Assembly: GCA_017534745.1 (NCBI GenBank)
Contig: JAFXVX010000015.1
Span: 62,001-126,000 of the forward strand
Length of the DNA stretch: 64,000 nucleotides
DNA from: Bacteroidales bacterium
Lineage (GTDB): Bacteria; Bacteroidota; Bacteroidia; Bacteroidales; UBA932
Direction of reading: 5' to 3'
Part shown: positions 59,870-64,000 of the stretch, piece after piece
How positions within the stretch are numbered: position 1 is the first letter of the stretch
How the letters are laid out: each line of letters starts with the position of its first letter
Program-made: the position numbers and the translations under genes
Notes under the pieces: generated by a model
Seen by the model: only the letters and a program-made list of their open reading frames with translations
What the model was told of the DNA's origin: nothing
Databases searched by the model: none

Positions 59870-61393
59870 TCAGTCGAGGTCAAGGGGCTCGTTGCGCAGC
59901 CATTGCTCCACGGCGGCTATCTGCTCGTAGAACGGGGAATCGTCCTTGAAGACAGGGATGATGGCGCGGACGGCATCGTAGGCCTTGCGGGAGGCCGGCG
60001 CGAGTTTATCAGCGATGCCGAGGCAGTCCACGGCCTGGGCAAGCGCGATGTACTGGATCGCGAACACCTGGAAGCCGTTGTCGAGCACTCTCTTGCAGAG
60101 GAGGGCGCTGTTGGTGCCCATGCTGACGATGTCCTGGTTGTCGTTGTTGTTGGGGATGGTGTGGACGTAGTTGGGCATCGCGAGGGTCTGGCACTCGGCG
60201 GTCGTGGAAGTCGCCGTGAACTGGCAGGCCTGCATGCCGTAGTTGAGTCCGAGGGTCCCCATGTTGAGGAACGGAGGGAGGATGCCGTTGATACGGTCGT
60301 GGAACAGGTAGTTGAGCTGGCGTTCCGCAGTCTGGATAAGGCGGACTGCCGCGATCTTGACCTTGTCCTCTTCGAGGGATACATAGTCGCCGTGGAAATT
60401 ACCGCCGTGATAGACGTTGCGGCTCTCCGGATCCACGATGGGGTTGTCGCAGGCGGAGTTCATCTCCCGCTCCAGCACCCTCGCGGCGTTCGCGAAGGTC
60501 TCGCTGACCGGGCCGAGGATCTGCGGGGTGCATCGGAGGGAATAGTAGGCCTGGACCTTATGGTCGAACGTCCGCTCGGTGTGGCCGCCGTCGTAGAGCT
60601 CGTGCTCACGGCTGGCGAGGCATCCGCTGCCCTTGCTGAGCTCACGCATGCGACGCGCGATCGTCTGCTGGCCGTCCTGGCGGCGAACCTCGTTGAGAGG
60701 TTCCGCCATCAGGTCGTCGTAGGAGGATGCGATCTCGTTCATCATCACCGCTGCGAGGGTTCCCCTGTCCAGGAGGCGCTTCGCGTAGATGTTGTTGACC
60801 ACTCCTATACCTGTCATGAAAGAGGTCCCGTTGCAGATGGAAAGCCCTTCGCGGATGTGGATGCGAAGCGGCTCCAGGCCGTTCTCTGCGAGCACCTCGG
60901 CACTCGGTCTCCACTCTCCCTTATAATGTACTTTCCCTTCACCTATCATACAGAGGGCCATGTGGGCGAGCTGCACAAGGTCGCCGCTGGCCCCGACGCT
61001 GCCGTGCTGGGGGATGAACGGGAGGATGTCCCGGTTAATCATCTCCACGAGAAGCTTCACGACGTAAGGGTGGACGCCGCTGCGGCCCTGAAGGAAGGTG
61101 CCGAGACGGGCGACGAGCGCGGCCTTGACATAGATGTCAGGCAGCGGCTCGCCGGCGCCGGTCGAGTGGCTGCGGATGATATTGTACTGGAGGTCTGAAA
61201 GATACTTGTCATCGACCCTCCACTGGGCCATCGGCCCGAAGCCGGTGTTGATGCCGTAGATAACCTTGTCGGAAGCGAACTCCCTGAGGAAATCGTAGCA
61301 CTTTTCGACCTCACCTGCCGGAAGGTCTGCGATGTCGATTTTCCTGCCGCCGAAGAGCAGGCCTTCGACCATTTTTATACTGAGTTCTGTCAT
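59870..61393 (-). CDS. hutH: histidine ammonia-lyase
   Basis: A 507-residue enzyme that releases ammonia from histidine to give urocanate. The Ala-Ser-Gly triad that makes the MIO cofactor is in GSVGASGDLVQLAHM (about residues 136-138), and GINTGFGPMA near 52 carries the catalytic tyrosine loop. The ATG at 61393 is chosen because it lies two bases after the guaA stop, while an upstream start would overlap guaA. No other hut genes are near, and placement after guaA is unusual, so a related lyase activity cannot be excluded. Confidence 0.88.
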   Translation of the reverse strand: MTELSIKMVEGLLFGGRKIDIADLPAGEVEKCYDFLREFASDKVIYGINTGFGPMAQWRVDDKYLSDLQYNIIRSHSTGAGEPLPDIYVKAALVARLGTFLQGRSGVHPYVVKLLVEMINRDILPFIPQHGSVGASGDLVQLAHMALCMIGEGKVHYKGEWRPSAEVLAENGLEPLRIHIREGLSICNGTSFMTGIGVVNNIYAKRLLDRGTLAAVMMNEIASSYDDLMAEPLNEVRRQDGQQTIARRMRELSKGSGCLASREHELYDGGHTERTFDHKVQAYYSLRCTPQILGPVSETFANAARVLEREMNSACDNPIVDPESRNVYHGGNFHGDYVSLEEDKVKIAAVRLIQTAERQLNYLFHDRINGILPPFLNMGTLGLNYGMQACQFTATSTTAECQTLAMPNYVHTIPNNNDNQDIVSMGTNSALLCKRVLDNGFQVFAIQYIALAQAVDCLGIADKLAPASRKAYDAVRAIIPVFKDDSPFYEQIAAVEQWLRNEPLDLD

Positions 61394-61395
61394 AT

Positions 61396-62922
61396 CTATT
61401 CCCATTCTATCGTTGCCGGGGGTTTGGACGAGATGTCGAATACCACCCTGTTGACCCCGCGCACTCGCCCGATGATTTCAGAGGAGACCTCCGCGAGGAA
61501 ATCGTAGGGGAGCCTGACCCAGTCGGCGGTCATCCCGTCAACTGAGGAGACGGCCCGGAGGGCAACGCAGTTTTCATAGGTCCTATCGTCTCCCATCACT
61601 CCGACGCTGCGCACCGGGAGCAAAACTGCCCCCGCCTGCCAGACTTTGTCGTAAAGGCCCCTTTCGCGGAGGAGGGTTATGAAAATGTCGTCCGCGTCGC
61701 GGAGAATGCGCAGCTTCTCCGGCGTCACTTCGCCCAGGACGCGGATGGCGAGACCGGGGCCAGGGAAGGGATGGCGGCCGAGGATGGCCGGATCCAGTCC
61801 TATGGCTTTGCCGACTCTCCGGACTTCGTCCTTGAAAAGGAGGCGCAGCGGCTCCACTATCTTGAATTTCAGGTCTTTGGGAAGACCGCCCACGTTGTGG
61901 TGTGACTTGATGGTGCGGGATGGACCCTTGCCGGCGGCGGACTCTATAACGTCGGGATAAATCGTCCCCTGGGCGAGCCAGCGGGCCTCGCCGATTTCGG
62001 CGGCGGCCCTGTTGAAGGCTTCGATGTAATCCCGGCCTATGATCTTTCTCTTCTGCTCGGGGTCGGTTACGCCCTGTAGGTCGCCGAGGAACATTTCCGT
62101 CGCATCGACTCCCTTTATGTTCAGGCCCATCCCTTCGAAGGAGCGAAGAACGCTCTCGTACTCGCCCTTGCGAAGGAGCCCGGAGTTGACAAATATGCAG
62201 TGGAGCTGCTTCCCGATGGCTTTCTGCAGCAGGAGCGCAGCCACCGAAGAGTCCACTCCGCCGGAAAGTCCGAGGATGACTTTGTCGGAGCCCACTTTTT
62301 CGCGTATTACCCTCACTGCGTCGGTGATAAAATTCTCCGGCGTCCAGTCGGCGGAGCATCCGCAAATACCTGTGACGAAATTGGATATGAGCTTCGCCCC
62401 GTCCTCGCTGTGGTGGACCTCCGGGTGGAACTGCAGGCCCCAGGTCGGCTCGCCGTCCACTTTGTAGGCGATGTTGGGGATGTCGTCGGAGGAGGCGGTC
62501 ACGCGGAAGCCCTCCGGGAGCGACACCATCGTGTCGCCGTGGGACATCCAGACCGTCGAGCCGCTTCTGACCCCTTCGAATAGGGGGTCTCCGGCATCGA
62601 GTATTTTAATGGTGGCACGGCCGTATTCCCTCATATCCTCCGGTGCGACCACTCCGCCGCTGTCGCGGACCATCCGCTGGGCTCCATAGCAAATGCCAAG
62701 AAGCGGCAACCGGCCGCGGATTCCTTCGAGATCCGCCGCCGGGGCGTCCGGGTCGTTGACCGACGACGGGCTTCCGGAAAGGATCACACCTTTGACGGCC
62801 CCGTCGAGGGCCGGGACCCTGTCGCAGGGGACTATCTCGCAATAGACGCTGCACTCGCGTACACGCCTTGCAATCAGCATCGTGTACTGCGAACCGAAGT
62901 CGATTATGATGATTTTGTCCAC
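61396..62922 (-). CDS. guaA: GMP synthase (glutamine-hydrolysing)
   Basis: A 508-residue enzyme converting XMP to GMP. Residues 1-190 are the glutamine amidotransferase domain (catalytic Cys78 in GICYGAQRM; His and Glu in [11 protein letters not shown]). Residues about 200-385 are the ATP-pyrophosphatase domain ([13 protein letters not shown]), and the rest is the dimerisation domain (KPPATIEWE). The start codon is GTG at 62922, overlapping by one base the TAG stop of guaB. Confidence 0.97.
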   Translation of the reverse strand: MDKIIIIDFGSQYTMLIARRVRECSVYCEIVPCDRVPALDGAVKGVILSGSPSSVNDPDAPAADLEGIRGRLPLLGICYGAQRMVRDSGGVVAPEDMREYGRATIKILDAGDPLFEGVRSGSTVWMSHGDTMVSLPEGFRVTASSDDIPNIAYKVDGEPTWGLQFHPEVHHSEDGAKLISNFVTGICGCSADWTPENFITDAVRVIREKVGSDKVILGLSGGVDSSVAALLLQKAIGKQLHCIFVNSGLLRKGEYESVLRSFEGMGLNIKGVDATEMFLGDLQGVTDPEQKRKIIGRDYIEAFNRAAAEIGEARWLAQGTIYPDVIESAAGKGPSRTIKSHHNVGGLPKDLKFKIVEPLRLLFKDEVRRVGKAIGLDPAILGRHPFPGPGLAIRVLGEVTPEKLRILRDADDIFITLLRERGLYDKVWQAGAVLLPVRSVGVMGDDRTYENCVALRAVSSVDGMTADWVRLPYDFLAEVSSEIIGRVRGVNRVVFDISSKPPATIEWE

Positions 62923-63998
62923 TATCTGTAATTTGGTGAGGGTTTGGCAATAGTGACGTCGTGGGTGAAACTTTCGGCAGAGCCAGCGGCCGTGATTTTG
63001 ACGAAACGGGCCTTGCGGAGCGAAGGGATGTCGGGCGCGCCGACGTATCCCATCCCGGCACGGAGGCCTCCGGCGAGCTGAAAAACGACATCTGCAAGTC
63101 TTCCTTTGTACGGAGTCCTTGCCACTACTCCTTCGGGAACGAGCTTCTTCTGGTCCTTCTGGAAATACCTGTCGGCCGAGCCGGCCATCATCGCGTCGGT
63201 CGAGCCCATGCCGCGGTAGGCCTTCCAGCGGACTCCGTCAATCTCTTCGACCTCGCCGGGGGCTTCGTCGGTCCCGGCGAAGAGGTTTCCGCACATCACG
63301 CAGTCGGCTCCGGCGGCGAGGGCTTTTACGATGTCTCCGGAGAAGCGGATGCCGCCGTCCGCGATGACGGGGACGCCGCTGCCTTCCAGGGCTTCGGCCA
63401 CTTCCGCCACGGCCGTCAGCTGCGGCACGCCGACCCCGGCGACGATGCGTGTAGTGCAGATCGAGCCGGGCCCGATGCCAACCTTGACCGCGTCGGCTCC
63501 GGCCTCGACCAGAGCTAGCGCCCCTTCCGCAGTCGCTATATTTCCTGCAACTATATCTATGGAAAACCTGGCTTTCAGTGCTTTGACAGTCTCAATCACG
63601 CCCTTCGAGTGGCCGTGGGCGGAGTCCACGACAATGGCATCGACTCCGGCACGTACAAGGGCATCGGCCCTTTCGAGCGCCTCCTGCCCGACTCCCACCG
63701 CGGCTGCAACTACGCATCCTGCGGCCTTCACCGCGGCCACTTCGGCGGCCTGCTTTTCCACGCTGAGATTCTTGTGTATCACACCGATGCCGCCTTCTGA
63801 GGCTATTGCCATGGCCATCACGGTCTCTGTCACGGTGTCCATCGCCGCGGAGGCGAAGGGGACAGCAAGGGGGATGTGCTTCGAGAAGGATGAGGCGAGG
63901 GAGACTTCCCTCGGAAGGACCTCCGAGAAGGCAGGGACGAGTAGAACGTCCCCGAAGGTCAGGCCTTCGCCTTTTATGCGCTCGGACAAGTTTGCCAT
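62922..63998 (-). CDS. guaB: IMP dehydrogenase lacking the CBS domain pair
   Basis: A 358-residue enzyme that oxidises IMP to XMP. The barrel is complete: SAAMDTVTE near residue 50, the catalytic loop [11 protein letters not shown] with Cys181, [11 protein letters not shown], and the flap with [13 protein letters not shown]. Usual bacterial enzymes have about 490 residues with two CBS modules inserted after the segment [14 protein letters not shown]. Here residue 88 runs directly into [14 protein letters not shown], so the regulatory CBS domain is absent. GMP reductase is similar in size, but the flap and overall match favour IMP dehydrogenase, as does its overlap with guaA. Confidence 0.88.
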   Translation of the reverse strand: MANLSERIKGEGLTFGDVLLVPAFSEVLPREVSLASSFSKHIPLAVPFASAAMDTVTETVMAMAIASEGGIGVIHKNLSVEKQAAEVAAVKAAGCVVAAAVGVGQEALERADALVRAGVDAIVVDSAHGHSKGVIETVKALKARFSIDIVAGNIATAEGALALVEAGADAVKVGIGPGSICTTRIVAGVGVPQLTAVAEVAEALEGSGVPVIADGGIRFSGDIVKALAAGADCVMCGNLFAGTDEAPGEVEEIDGVRWKAYRGMGSTDAMMAGSADRYFQKDQKKLVPEGVVARTPYKGRLADVVFQLAGGLRAGMGYVGAPDIPSLRKARFVKITAAGSAESFTHDVTIAKPSPNYR

Positions 63999-64000
63999 TT

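Overview
The window looks like a chromosomal segment of a Bacteroidales bacterium, probably an uncultured gut or rumen lineage. The evidence is a SusC/SusD pair, a hybrid two-component sensor of the Bacteroidetes type, repeated upstream boxes matching the Bacteroidetes promoter consensus TAnnTTTG, many MKK-type signal peptides and lipoproteins, and almost no Shine-Dalgarno sites outside the ribosomal genes. Most genes are GC-rich. Two genes, a BRO-family gene at 25.6-26.4 kb and an AAA/DUF4143 ATPase at 54.7-55.9 kb, look visibly more AT-rich and were probably acquired.

Layout. (1) 1-7.9 kb: the end of the spc operon and the alpha operon (rpsH-rplF-rplR-rpsE-rpmD-rplO-secY-map-infA-rpmJ-rpsM-rpsK-rpsD-rpoA-rplQ), closed by a strong terminator. 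(2) 7.9-14.7 kb: a membrane pyrophosphatase followed, with 4-base stop/start overlaps, by two SGNH-fold secreted proteins and an MBOAT acyltransferase, a candidate envelope-glycan O-acetylation system. (3) 14.7-18.0 kb: a NagB-like/PIG-L deacetylase fusion, a catalytically complete NagB and a small secreted protein. (4) 18.0-20.0 kb, minus strand: a fused AroD-AroA shikimate-pathway enzyme. (5) 20.1-25.4 kb: a six-gene operon made only of small exported proteins of unknown function, two of which look like diverged relatives. (6) 25.4-30.1 kb: tRNA-Leu(CAA), the BRO gene, a carboxypeptidase-regulatory-domain protein, a GT2 glycosyltransferase and a secreted histidine phosphatase. (7) 30.1-54.6 kb, all minus strand: a polysaccharide utilisation locus of about 24.5 kb. 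It holds an EEP-GH27 fusion, an MGH1-like glycosidase, a Tat-exported Gfo/Idh/MocA protein, an HGSNAT-like acetyltransferase, the HTCS regulator, SusC, SusD, two further EEP lipoproteins with a 45-codon peptide gene between them, a GH39-like enzyme, a beta-propeller lipoprotein and a GH2 enzyme resembling beta-glucuronidase. (8) 54.7-59.0 kb: the AAA/DUF4143 ATPase with operator-like dyads, then a beta-helix surface lipoprotein preceded by a second small peptide gene. (9) 59.0-64.0 kb, minus strand: guaB (without CBS domains)-guaA-hutH-HAD phosphatase.

How the genes fit together. The PUL would bind a glycan through SusD/SusC, sense it through the HTCS and cleave it with GH2, GH39, GH27 and MGH1 enzymes plus three exonuclease/endonuclease/phosphatase-fold proteins. 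Three such proteins in one locus, one fused to a glycosidase, suggest that the target may carry phosphoester or phosphodiester groups; this is inference. The least explained parts are the two short peptide genes ahead of fimbrillin-like lipoprotein genes (36558-36695 and 58806-58940) and the six-gene exported-protein operon (20185-25345). No CRISPR array, insertion sequence or rRNA gene was seen, and no gene-free stretch exceeds about 300 bases.
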